Positions 1-5,167 of a DNA stretch of 5,167 nt are shown piece after piece. Numbering within the stretch: the first letter of the stretch is position 1; every line of letters starts with the position of its first letter. The notes under the pieces were generated by a model that was not told the DNA's origin, ran no database searches, and saw only the letters and a program-made list of their open reading frames with translations. The translations under genes were made by a program, and so were the position numbers. Source of the DNA: Clostridia bacterium (GTDB taxonomy: Bacteria > Bacillota > DSM-521 > Neomoorellales > Neomoorellaceae); assembly GCA_030445875.1 (NCBI GenBank), contig JASUSX010000158.1, positions 1 to 5,167 of the forward strand. Direction: 5' to 3'.

Positions 1-610
1 AGGGGTTATCCTCGGGGGCATTACAGAAAGTAACTAGTTTAGCGCAACCCAGGCCGCTCTGGCCGGCCGTCAGGCGGGCTGTTTCCTTAATGAGATGCCC
101 CAGCTCAGCGATGGCGTCCATATTCATCCCAGCTTTAGTCGTGGCCACATTAATCGAGGCACAGACGCGCTCTGTGGTGGCCAAGGCTTCCGGCAGGGAG
201 TTAAAAAGGGCGCGGTCGCCTTTGGTGAAGCCTTTATGTACCAGGGCGCTGAAGCCGCCGATGAAATTGACGCCCACCGCTGTTGCCGCCCGATCCAGGG
301 CGCGCGCCAGGGGGGTAAAATTGTCCTCTCCTGATGGTTCTCCCACCTGGGCGATGGGGGTAACGGCAATGCGCTTGTTGACAATGGGGATGCCGTACTG
401 GGCGGCTACTTCTTCTCCGGTAGGGACCAGTTTATCTGCCAAGCGGTTTATTTTATCATAGACCCGGCGGCAGGTTTCCGCAAGGCTTCCCGTGGCGCAG
501 TCGCGCAGGCTGATGCCCAAGGTAATGGTGCGGATATCCAGGTTCTCCACCTGGACCATGCGGATGGTTTCCAGGATTTCTTGCGGTGTAAAGGAAAACA
601 GAGTTGGCAT
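1..610 (-). CDS. UPF0210/DUF711 (PFL family) protein, 3' end missing
   Basis: The frame runs open from ATG 610 to the left edge, giving 203 codons plus one base with no stop, so the C-terminal half or more is outside. Conserved stretches include NLDIRTITLGISLRDCA (23-39), YGIPIVNKRIAVTPIA (72-87), VGVNFIGGFSALVHKG (112-127), ERVCASINVATTKAGMNMDA (147-166) and CAKLVTFCNAPEDNP (189-203). These match the UPF0210 family, whose full length is about 450 residues. Databases label it 'PFL family' because its fold resembles pyruvate formate-lyase-type barrels. No reaction is established to my knowledge, and the part seen here does not show a glycyl-radical loop. The start is supported by GGAGG at 616-620, five bases upstream. 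It follows the UPF0237 ACT gene by 69 bases, the usual partner arrangement. Confidence 0.92.
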   Translation of the reverse strand, partial: MPTLFSFTPQEILETIRMVQVENLDIRTITLGISLRDCATGSLAETCRRVYDKINRLADKLVPTGEEVAAQYGIPIVNKRIAVTPIAQVGEPSGEDNFTPLARALDRAATAVGVNFIGGFSALVHKGFTKGDRALFNSLPEALATTERVCASINVATTKAGMNMDAIAELGHLIKETARLTAGQSGLGCAKLVTFCNAPEDNP

Positions 611-615
611 AACTG

Positions 616-620
616 CCTCC
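616..620 (-). promoter_or_regulatory. Ribosome binding site of the UPF0210 gene
   Basis: GGAGG on the minus strand, five bases before ATG 610, is a near-ideal Shine-Dalgarno. It confirms the start of a gene whose 3' end is outside the window. Confidence 0.75.
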
Positions 621-679
621 GTAATATTAGGATGTGAGAGGGCGGCATGGACCGGGGACCTGGTCTTATGTGCCCGGGA

Positions 680-964
680 CTAGATGCGGTGCATAAACTT
701 GAAGACCTCTGCCTTCTGCATATTTACCTGGACACCCAGTTCCTGGCCTTTCAGGTTGAGCTGCTCCTGGAGGGCGGTGAAGTTCAAGGTGCCCTTCTCC
801 AGGTCGACGATCATGATCATAGTAAAGAACTCCTGCAGGATGGTCTGGCTGATGTCCAGGATATTGACGTTGGCGCTGGCCAGGACCCCGGTAATACCGG
901 CCAGGATCCCCACCCGGTCGCGGCCCAGGACGGTTATAATGGCCCGGTCGTCGGCTTTTACCAA
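680..964 (-). CDS. ACT-domain protein, UPF0237 family
   Basis: This 94-residue protein is a single ACT domain. GRDRVGILAGITGVLAS (14-30) forms the first turn and helix, followed by ANVNILDISQTI (31-42) and the strand FFTMIMIVDL (46-55). ACT domains are small ligand-binding modules, often sensing amino acids, and dimerise side by side. Free-standing UPF0237 members resemble the ACT halves of GcvR-type regulators, but their ligand is not established as far as I know. The start codon is TTG: an in-frame TGA lies only nine bases upstream (973-971), no ATG or GTG falls before the conserved domain, and AAGGAG sits nine bases ahead. It begins 45 bases after the torD-like gene and ends 69 bases before the UPF0210 gene. 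The UPF0237/UPF0210 order is a recurrent gene pair in Firmicutes, so these two probably act together. Confidence 0.9.
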   Translation of the reverse strand: MVKADDRAIITVLGRDRVGILAGITGVLASANVNILDISQTILQEFFTMIMIVDLEKGTLNFTALQEQLNLKGQELGVQVNMQKAEVFKFMHRI

Positions 965-973
965 TTTTTCTCA

Positions 974-979
974 CTCCTT
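974..979 (-). promoter_or_regulatory. Ribosome binding site for the TTG-started ACT gene
   Basis: AAGGAG on the minus strand lies nine bases before the TTG at 964-962. With the in-frame TGA at 973-971 it fixes this unusual start, because no ATG or GTG precedes the conserved ACT residues. Confidence 0.75.
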
Positions 980-987
980 GTAACCGT

Positions 988-1003
988 GCTGGACGGCCCC
1001 AGC
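988..1003 (-). other. Short GC-rich hairpin between the torD-like and ACT genes
   Basis: GCTGG (988-992) and CCAGC (999-1003) form a 5-bp stem with a six-base loop, and a G-U pair could extend it to six. It lies in the 45-base gap upstream of the ACT Shine-Dalgarno. No U tract follows, so it is not a rho-independent terminator; it could be chance at this GC content. Confidence 0.2.
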
Positions 1004-1009
1004 GAGGCT

Positions 1010-1699
1010 TTATCCATCCCGGCCTTCCTTTACCTCCGCCAGCACCATTTTCAGCTCGGCCGCGTCGGCTTCCATCCAGCCCCGGGTAAGAAGGGCCAGG
1101 CCCCGGAAAAAGTCAGTACGGGCGGCCTGTTCCATATCGCGGCACAGCGCCGGCAGCCACTGCTGCATATGCTCGGCCAGGAAGCGATCCTGGCCTTCCA
1201 GGAGGTCGTTTATATCTTCACCTTCAAGAACCCTGTCGGCCGCCGCCTCACTCAGGTGGGCCATAAATTCCATTTCCAGGCCAGCGTGGTCGTCCGGTTC
1301 CTTGCCTTTGTTTCTACTCTCCAGGCCGAAGGAACGGTAAAACTCCCTTACGGCCAGGGTTTCCTCGCCAAAGAGGAGGCGCTCTTTGGAGCGGTAGACC
1401 GACTCCCAGGGCGGCGCCTCCAGGTGGCCAGGGCCGACAAAGAGGCGATTATATTCCTCCTGGAGTTCTTGCTGGTATTCATCCAGTTCCCCGTGCCGGG
1501 CTACCAGCTCGGCCTGCATCTGCCGGCAACCGGCAACCAGGGTCGGGTTGTCTATGCTGGCCGCCAGTTCTCCCAGGAATCCTTCCTGCGCCAGGGCGGC
1601 CAGCACTCCCTTAACCGGCCCGTCCTGATAGAGGCGTGCCAGGAGGTGGTACACCAGTTGCCGCGCCCGAAGCCATTCGCGTAGTATTTTCTTGTCCAT
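1010..1699 (-). CDS. TorD/DmsD-family molybdoenzyme maturation chaperone
   Basis: The 229-residue, mostly alpha-helical protein carries the family's marks: EYNRLFVGPG (82-91), APPWESVY (95-102) and EPDDHAGLEMEFM (134-146), matching the usual 'LFxGPgxxxxpPwESvY' and 'pDHxxxELeFm' patterns. Its length is normal for the family. Such chaperones bind the apo catalytic subunit in the cytoplasm, protect it, help insert the molybdenum cofactor and, where a Tat signal exists, hold back export until folding is complete. The obvious client is the molybdopterin subunit encoded upstream in the same direction. The ATG at 1699 has AAGGGG at 1705-1710, five bases ahead. A 91-base gap separates it from the regulator; I see no reliable promoter there. 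It does not show the specific features of NarJ, but a NarJ-like or DmsD-like assignment within the superfamily cannot be settled by eye. Confidence 0.9.
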   Translation of the reverse strand: MDKKILREWLRARQLVYHLLARLYQDGPVKGVLAALAQEGFLGELAASIDNPTLVAGCRQMQAELVARHGELDEYQQELQEEYNRLFVGPGHLEAPPWESVYRSKERLLFGEETLAVREFYRSFGLESRNKGKEPDDHAGLEMEFMAHLSEAAADRVLEGEDINDLLEGQDRFLAEHMQQWLPALCRDMEQAARTDFFRGLALLTRGWMEADAAELKMVLAEVKEGRDG

Positions 1700-1766
1700 A
1701 AAATCCCCTTTCCCTTAGTACAGATTCAGCTTATTGCGAACCCTTTATTATTAGCCAGCGTTGCTT

Positions 1767-1789
1767 CCGAGGGATATGCTATTTCCCGG
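1767..1789 (-). other. Imperfect intercistronic hairpin just after the PucR gene stop
   Basis: The plus strand carries GGGATAT and ATTTCCC around a three-base centre (1771-1787). This gives a 7-bp stem with one A-A mismatch in the transcript, with a flanking CCG/CGG (1767-1769 and 1787-1789) able to pair if bases are bulged out. It begins just after the regulator stop codon. No run of U follows, so I do not call it a terminator. It might be a weak pause, processing or stability element, or chance. Confidence 0.25.
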
Positions 1790-1790
1790 C

Positions 1791-2999
1791 CTAGCGGCCT
1801 AGCATAACCTTAACCTGCAGGGCAGTATACAGGTTAACCAGTACCTCGAGCTGCCGCAGGTCCTGGCTCAGGATCTCCTCTATTTTCTTCAACCGGTAGC
1901 GCAAGGTATTGACATGAATAAACATGTTCTCCGCAGCCCGGTTATGATCCCCGGAGGCAAAAAGGAAGACCGCCAGGGTCTCTACCAAGTTGGTGTTATG
2001 CTCGGTGTCGTATTTTACCACCGGGCCCAGGGTTTCTTCGTAATAATCCTCCAGCTCCTGTTCGCCCTGGTTAAAGATTAACCGCAGCACGCCCAGCTCA
2101 TCAAAAAAGGTGAGGGCGGCCCGGCGGCGCAAAAGCCGGCTCACCTCCAGGGCCACCTTGGCTTCCTGATAGGCGCGGTAGAGGTCAGCCACGTTTTCAT
2201 AGAAGCGGCCCACCCCGGCGGAAAAGGTCGTCCCGGCCAGGTGGCTGGTGGTGATTTTCTGTAAGGACTTGACCAGGTTAATGATTATGCTTTTATTAAT
2301 CCCGGTTTCAGTCAACCGCAGCGGTATCAGGATGATCAACTGGTCGCTGCGGTCGGCCAGGATAGCCTCCGGTGCCTGCCGGCCCAAATGAAAGCGCAAT
2401 AGTTGATGCCATTGCTCCCATACCGTTTTCCTGCATCCTTGGTTGTTCCGGCCGTCCAGTTCCATGACTACCAGTAAGTGGGGCCGGGTCAGGTCCCAGC
2501 CCCAGAGGCGGCCCCGGTTGACTACGGCATCGCGGTTTGGTAGATTATTATACAGGATATCCTGGATAAACTCGTTGCGGTAGTGCCTCTCGGTCTCCTG
2601 GGCCATGCGGGAACGGGACATTTCTACCATGGCCGCCAGGGCGGCCGCCCTTAGCGGCTCCTGGTAAACCTGCCAGTCCGCCCCTATCTCCAGGAGAAAG
2701 AGATACCCATAGCGGGGCTCCCGGCCAATGGGCACCATAAAGTAGGGTATGGCCGGCTCCTTTAGCTCTCCCAGGTAAAACTCCCCCTGGCGTTCCGCCT
2801 GGAAGGGCAGGTCTAGGGGCAGGTAATCGCCAAAATTATAATTACTCTCCGCTGGTAATTGAAAGGCCAGGAGGCGCAGGGTAAGGTCGCAAACCACGGC
2901 CGGCAGGCCGCTAACCTCTCCCAGGAGGCGGGCCACCTGGGTTAAGCCCCTGCCCTCCGCTGCTATCTCCATAAACTGGCACCATTTTTGTTGATCCAT
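1791..2999 (-). CDS. PucR/CdaR-type transcriptional regulator
   Basis: The 402-residue protein has the architecture of PucR-like activators. An N-terminal region (about 1-135) of unclear fold is probably a sensor. A helical joint follows (137-152, ERHYRNEFIQDILYNN). A GGDEF-like degenerate domain spans about 170-300 and includes SAGVGRFYENVADLYRAYQE at 260-279. The C-terminal helix-turn-helix of the HTH_30 type spans about 351-398, with DHNRAAENMFIHVNTLRYRL as its core. Known relatives control purine catabolism, sugar-diacid use and other pathways, usually as effector-responsive regulators. I cannot name the effector here. The start is ATG 2999, with AGGTGAT placed to pair with the 16S 3' end. 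The gene begins 30 bases after the iron-sulfur subunit and precedes the TorD chaperone in the same direction, so it probably regulates this molybdoenzyme unit, perhaps including itself. The family call is strong; the target is inferred from position. Confidence 0.9.
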   Translation of the reverse strand: MDQQKWCQFMEIAAEGRGLTQVARLLGEVSGLPAVVCDLTLRLLAFQLPAESNYNFGDYLPLDLPFQAERQGEFYLGELKEPAIPYFMVPIGREPRYGYLFLLEIGADWQVYQEPLRAAALAAMVEMSRSRMAQETERHYRNEFIQDILYNNLPNRDAVVNRGRLWGWDLTRPHLLVVMELDGRNNQGCRKTVWEQWHQLLRFHLGRQAPEAILADRSDQLIILIPLRLTETGINKSIIINLVKSLQKITTSHLAGTTFSAGVGRFYENVADLYRAYQEAKVALEVSRLLRRRAALTFFDELGVLRLIFNQGEQELEDYYEETLGPVVKYDTEHNTNLVETLAVFLFASGDHNRAAENMFIHVNTLRYRLKKIEEILSQDLRQLEVLVNLYTALQVKVMLGR

Positions 3000-3007
3000 A
3001 CAAATAT

Positions 3008-3044
3008 CACCTGCGATTCTTGTACAACTCTACAAAAGCAGGTG
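3008..3044 (-). promoter_or_regulatory. Interrupted hairpin that would mask the PucR gene ribosome binding site
   Basis: Arms 3008-3014 (CACCTGC on the plus strand) and 3038-3044 (GCAGGTG) are a perfect 7-bp inverted repeat. Inside them, TTGTA (3020-3024) and TACAA (3031-3035) give a second 5-bp stem with a six-base loop. In the minus-strand transcript the 5' arm is the His-Leu-Leu codons at the end of the iron-sulfur gene. Its stop codon (3032-3030) falls at the inner stem and loop, and the 3' arm holds most of AGGTGAT, the Shine-Dalgarno of the regulator gene (plus positions 3006-3012). Ribosomes finishing the iron-sulfur gene would open the structure. The repeat is seen; its role in translational coupling is inferred. 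It includes an 8-base DNA palindrome TTGTACAA (3020-3027), so a protein operator is an alternative. Confidence 0.5.
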
Positions 3045-3551
3045 CCTCTCCCTGGCTGCCGGGGGCTTAAAACGGATGGTCGGCCGGGTAAGGTGGATAT
3101 TGGCCAGCCCTGCTACCCATTTAGCCCCTAAATCTTTCTTCCCATCCAGTTCCAGGACCTGCAGGGCTTTCACCGGGCAGGCTTCCACACAGGCTGGCAC
3201 CACCCCGTTATCTATTCTTTCCACACAGAGGTCGCATTTTTCCACTTTGCCGGTGGCGGGGTTATATCGCGGCGCCGCGAAGGGGCAAGCGCGCACGCAG
3301 CGGTTGCAGCCCGTACAACGGCCGCTGTTATGGAGGATAATGCCGTCCCGCCGTTTGTTATAGGTGCGTTCCGGGCAGACCCGGAAGCACTCGGGGTTTT
3401 CGCAATGGTTACAGGCCAGGGAAAGGTAGTAGCCAGTTTCCGGGTAGACCTGCCGCAGGGAAAAGCCCATTCCCTTCCAGTTGCGGCAGGCCGCCTCGCA
3501 GGCGCGGCAACCGGTGCAGCGATTTAAGTCCAGGAAAAAACCAAGCTGCAT
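3030..3551 (-). CDS. 4Fe-4S electron-transfer subunit (DmsB/PhsB/NrfC-like) of the molybdoenzyme
   Basis: This 173-residue protein carries 16 cysteines in four ferredoxin groups: C12/15/18/22, C47/50/55/59, C79/82/85/89 and C106/109/121/125. That is the full set for four [4Fe-4S] clusters in DmsB-type subunits, with no Cys missing. The opening MQLGFFLDLNRCTGCRAC and the SGRCTGC and CDLCVERI stretches are typical. It would carry electrons between the molybdenum subunit, whose gene ends 86 bases upstream, and a membrane or soluble partner. There is no signal peptide or membrane segment, as expected for a subunit that is cytoplasmic or exported with its partner. I chose the ATG at 3551 because the cluster motif normally begins about ten residues in, and because a purine-rich Shine-Dalgarno lies just before it. 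In-frame ATGs at 3581 and 3611 would add 10 or 20 residues unlike the family. The C-terminal tail is short and ends at a TAG inside a potential hairpin preceding the regulator gene. Confidence 0.94.
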   Translation of the reverse strand: MQLGFFLDLNRCTGCRACEAACRNWKGMGFSLRQVYPETGYYLSLACNHCENPECFRVCPERTYNKRRDGIILHNSGRCTGCNRCVRACPFAAPRYNPATGKVEKCDLCVERIDNGVVPACVEACPVKALQVLELDGKKDLGAKWVAGLANIHLTRPTIRFKPPAARERHLLL

Positions 3552-3556
3552 ATCCG

Positions 3557-3569
3557 CACCCCCTTCCTT
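3557..3569 (-). promoter_or_regulatory. Ribosome binding site deciding the iron-sulfur subunit start
   Basis: On the minus strand this reads AAGGAAGGGGGTG and ends five bases before ATG 3551. It supports that start over the upstream in-frame ATGs at 3581 and 3611. Those also have purine runs ahead of them (GAGG before 3581, GGAG before 3611), so the choice rests on this site together with where the first Cys motif normally sits. Confidence 0.65.
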
Positions 3570-3637
3570 CAATAATCCCATCCTTACCTCTATCACCCAG
3601 CAGACAACCATTTCGCTCCAGCCCCGGCACCGCCCAT

Positions 3638-5167
3638 TTACCGCGCCGGGATGATATTGACAAAAGCGTCATAAAAGGCCAGACCGGGGCCACCGCAGGT
3701 TTTCATGCCCATATCAGTAGCCAGGGGAGGTATCAGGCTGTTAAGGGGCTGCACCCCCGGCAGGGGTCGCTGGTGGCAGATCACCGTCCGGGGTGGTACC
3801 ATCTCCCTTACCGCTACCGGGACGACGATCTCACCCCATTCGTTATAGATACGCGCCTGGCTACCATCCCGCAACCGCTTCTGCCGGGCCAGGTGGGGGC
3901 TGATGAGGGCAACCGCCTCCGGGGTATCCGCGAGATTGTAAAACTGGGAGTTAAGGCCGTCGCGGGTGTGAGGGGTTAACAGGCGGTAGGGGTACGGCCC
4001 CGCGCCAACCCCAGCCGGCCGGTACACAGGTAAAGGTGGTAAACCGGCTGCCACCGCCGCCTCGGAATAAAGCTCATAGCGGCCGGAGGGGGTGGCGAAA
4101 AGGCCCCTGGCCCAGGGGTTGACCGGCAAGTTGAGTTCCCGCGGGCCATCCAAAAGGTCGCGGTAATGGTTTATCCCGAGCAGGCGATAAACCTCCTGGT
4201 TAAAGACCTGGTCCAGCCATTTTTCTTCCGTCCTGCCAGTCGGGAAGGTACAGATCCCGGGGTCCATTTTATTTAACGCTGCCGCCAGACCGCTGACAAT
4301 CATAAGGTCAGAGCGGCACTCGCCCCGGGGAGGAACAGCCGGTTCGTTGATCCCGATCCAGCGGTGCCAGTAAGAAGGTACCACGTCCCAGTGTTCCAGA
4401 AAAGTCGTGGCTGGCAGGAAAATATCCGCTGCCCTGGCCGTATTAGTGAGGAAGAGGTCGCTCACGACTACCAGGTCCATGGCCGCCAGGGTGCGCTGCA
4501 GCTCTTCGCTGGCAGCGTTCTGCACCACCGGGTTGGCGCTGGCGGTTACCATTATTTTTACCGGCGGGTCTTGAACCCTTTGTAACGCCCTGGCCAGATC
4601 GTAGGCTGGCAGCTCCCGCACTTTACCCTCTGACTGCATCCATTCCGGCCAGGTGCTGGTAAAAAGCTCACTGTGTCCCGTACTGGCGTAGTAGATTCCT
4701 CCGCCTTCCCGCCCCAGGTTACCGGTCATAGCTGCCAGGGCGCTAATGGCGCGGACGTTCTGGCCGCCGTTGATGTGCCGCTGGAGGCCCAAACCCAACC
4801 AGATAATAGCCGGGCTGCTGGCGGCGTATTCCTCTGCCAGGCGGGCCATCAGGTCCCGCGGTACGCCAGTTGCGGCAGTTAGTTCCTCGGGATCTAGCCC
4901 GGCCAGGTAATCCTGCCACTCTTCCCAGCCCCGGACATAGTTGGCCAGGTAATGGCTGTCCACCAGTCCCTTTTGCCAGAGGTAGCGGGCGATACCCAGG
5001 GCCAGGGCGCCGTCGCTACCCGGCTGGATCTGGACGTAGAGATCCGCCTGGGCTGCTGTGGACGTAAAAACCGGGTCGATAACTACCAGGCGCGCCCCCT
5101 TATCCCGCGCCTGGTTGATATACTCCATCTGGTGTACGGCTGTCCAGGCCGGGTTTGCCCCCCAGAG
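3638..5167 (-). CDS. Molybdopterin (bis-MGD) oxidoreductase, DMSO reductase family, catalytic subunit, 5' end missing
   Basis: The frame is open from the right edge to a TAA at 3640-3638 and gives 509 residues. The first residues, LWGANPAWTAVHQ, lie before the first in-window ATG (5128) and match the family's 'WGsNP' stretch, so the true start is outside. Numbering from the edge, visible motifs are VVIDP (28-32), QPGSDGAL (48-55), GLGLQRHINGGQNVRAI (125-141), SANPVVQNA (210-218) and AADIFLPATTFLEHWD (246-261). The C-terminal dinucleotide-binding domain covers about 393-505, starting near YRLLTPHTRDGLNSQFY. Members move oxygen atoms or electron pairs at a Mo or W centre and pass electrons to an iron-sulfur partner; the next gene encodes one. 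The N-terminal [4Fe-4S] domain, the catalytic Ser/Cys/Sec/Asp region and any Tat signal are not visible, perhaps 180-200 residues. DMSO, polysulfide/thiosulfate, N-oxide, arsenate or other substrates cannot be separated. The family call is secure; the substrate is unknown. Confidence 0.95.
   Translation of the reverse strand, partial: LWGANPAWTAVHQMEYINQARDKGARLVVIDPVFTSTAAQADLYVQIQPGSDGALALGIARYLWQKGLVDSHYLANYVRGWEEWQDYLAGLDPEELTAATGVPRDLMARLAEEYAASSPAIIWLGLGLQRHINGGQNVRAISALAAMTGNLGREGGGIYYASTGHSELFTSTWPEWMQSEGKVRELPAYDLARALQRVQDPPVKIMVTASANPVVQNAASEELQRTLAAMDLVVVSDLFLTNTARAADIFLPATTFLEHWDVVPSYWHRWIGINEPAVPPRGECRSDLMIVSGLAAALNKMDPGICTFPTGRTEEKWLDQVFNQEVYRLLGINHYRDLLDGPRELNLPVNPWARGLFATPSGRYELYSEAAVAAGLPPLPVYRPAGVGAGPYPYRLLTPHTRDGLNSQFYNLADTPEAVALISPHLARQKRLRDGSQARIYNEWGEIVVPVAVREMVPPRTVICHQRPLPGVQPLNSLIPPLATDMGMKTCGGPGLAFYDAFVNIIPAR

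Noticed and set aside
124..648. Minus-strand open frames at 124-384 and 448-648
   Set aside because: They lie in the wrong frame inside the UPF0210 gene, whose own frame is continuous from 610 to the left edge and matches the family.
651..678. CCGGG/CCCGG inverted repeat (652-656 with 673-677) between the ACT and UPF0210 genes, considered as a terminator
   Set aside because: The stem is only five pairs with a 16-base loop and no U tract follows; such repeats are common by chance at this GC content.
666..974. A 102-codon minus-strand frame overlapping the ACT gene
   Set aside because: Its start falls on the GTG within the ACT gene's Shine-Dalgarno region, and its Arg/Gly/Pro-rich translation is a frame-shifted shadow of the ACT protein.
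647..1684. A 345-codon plus-strand open frame opposite the chaperone and ACT genes
   Set aside because: It crosses two well-supported minus-strand genes and the gap between them, its translation resembles no family I know, and its composition is what antisense of GC-rich coding sequence gives.
1788..1804. Tandem copies of GGCCTAGC at the end of the regulator gene
   Set aside because: Two 8-base copies only, partly coding for the last residues; too short to be meaningful.
2993..3027. Possible promoter ahead of the regulator gene (TTGTAC with TATTTG 15 bases on)
   Set aside because: The -10 match is poor, the spacing is short and transcription would start at or inside the start codon.
3409..3693. 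A 94-codon minus-strand frame across the junction of the two enzyme subunits
   Set aside because: It is out of frame with both subunits, lacks the cysteine motifs and looks like a shadow.
1..5167. CRISPR array, tRNA or rRNA gene, insertion sequence or att site
   Set aside because: I saw no regularly spaced repeats, no cloverleaf-like sequence, no transposase and no long terminal repeats; nearly all of the window is coding.

Overview
The window is a gene-dense stretch of bacterial DNA with all six supported genes on the minus strand, so it reads from right (5167) to left (1). GC looks like the upper fifties. Shine-Dalgarno sequences are strong, one start is TTG, and the proteins are those of a strictly anaerobic Gram-positive. 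The combination of a DMSO-reductase-type molybdoenzyme, a PucR-type regulator, a TorD chaperone and a UPF0237/UPF0210 pair fits a clostridial acetogen or sulfur-metabolising thermophile. Moorella or a relative is my best guess, from general resemblance only, since no search was possible.

Layout, in the direction of transcription: (1) 5167-3638, the C-terminal three quarters or so of a bis-MGD molybdopterin oxidoreductase, running off the right edge; (2) 3551-3030, its electron-transfer subunit with 16 Cys for four [4Fe-4S] clusters; (3) 2999-1791, a PucR/CdaR-type transcriptional regulator; (4) 1699-1010, a TorD/DmsD-family maturation chaperone; (5) 964-680, a small ACT-domain protein (UPF0237) starting at TTG; (6) 610-1, the N-terminal part of a UPF0210/DUF711 'PFL family' protein, running off the left edge. 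Gaps between genes are 86, 30, 91, 45 and 69 bases. I see no convincing rho-independent terminator or internal promoter, so one polycistronic unit is plausible, with its main promoter outside the window to the right.

Genes 1, 2 and 4 make biochemical sense together: a catalytic subunit, its iron-sulfur partner, and the chaperone that loads cofactor. The regulator between them probably controls the unit. Genes 5 and 6 are a pair known from many Firmicutes genomes; their link to the molybdoenzyme is only positional. No NrfD/DmsC-type membrane anchor is present in the window. The substrate cannot be assigned, because the catalytic metal-ligand region and any Tat signal lie beyond the right edge.

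The most interesting non-coding signal is a two-part inverted repeat (3008-3044) spanning the iron-sulfur gene stop codon. In RNA its 7-bp outer stem would bury the Shine-Dalgarno of the PucR gene. That suggests translation of the regulator is coupled to translation of the electron-transfer subunit, or alternatively an operator dyad. The rest of the window is well explained by ordinary genes.
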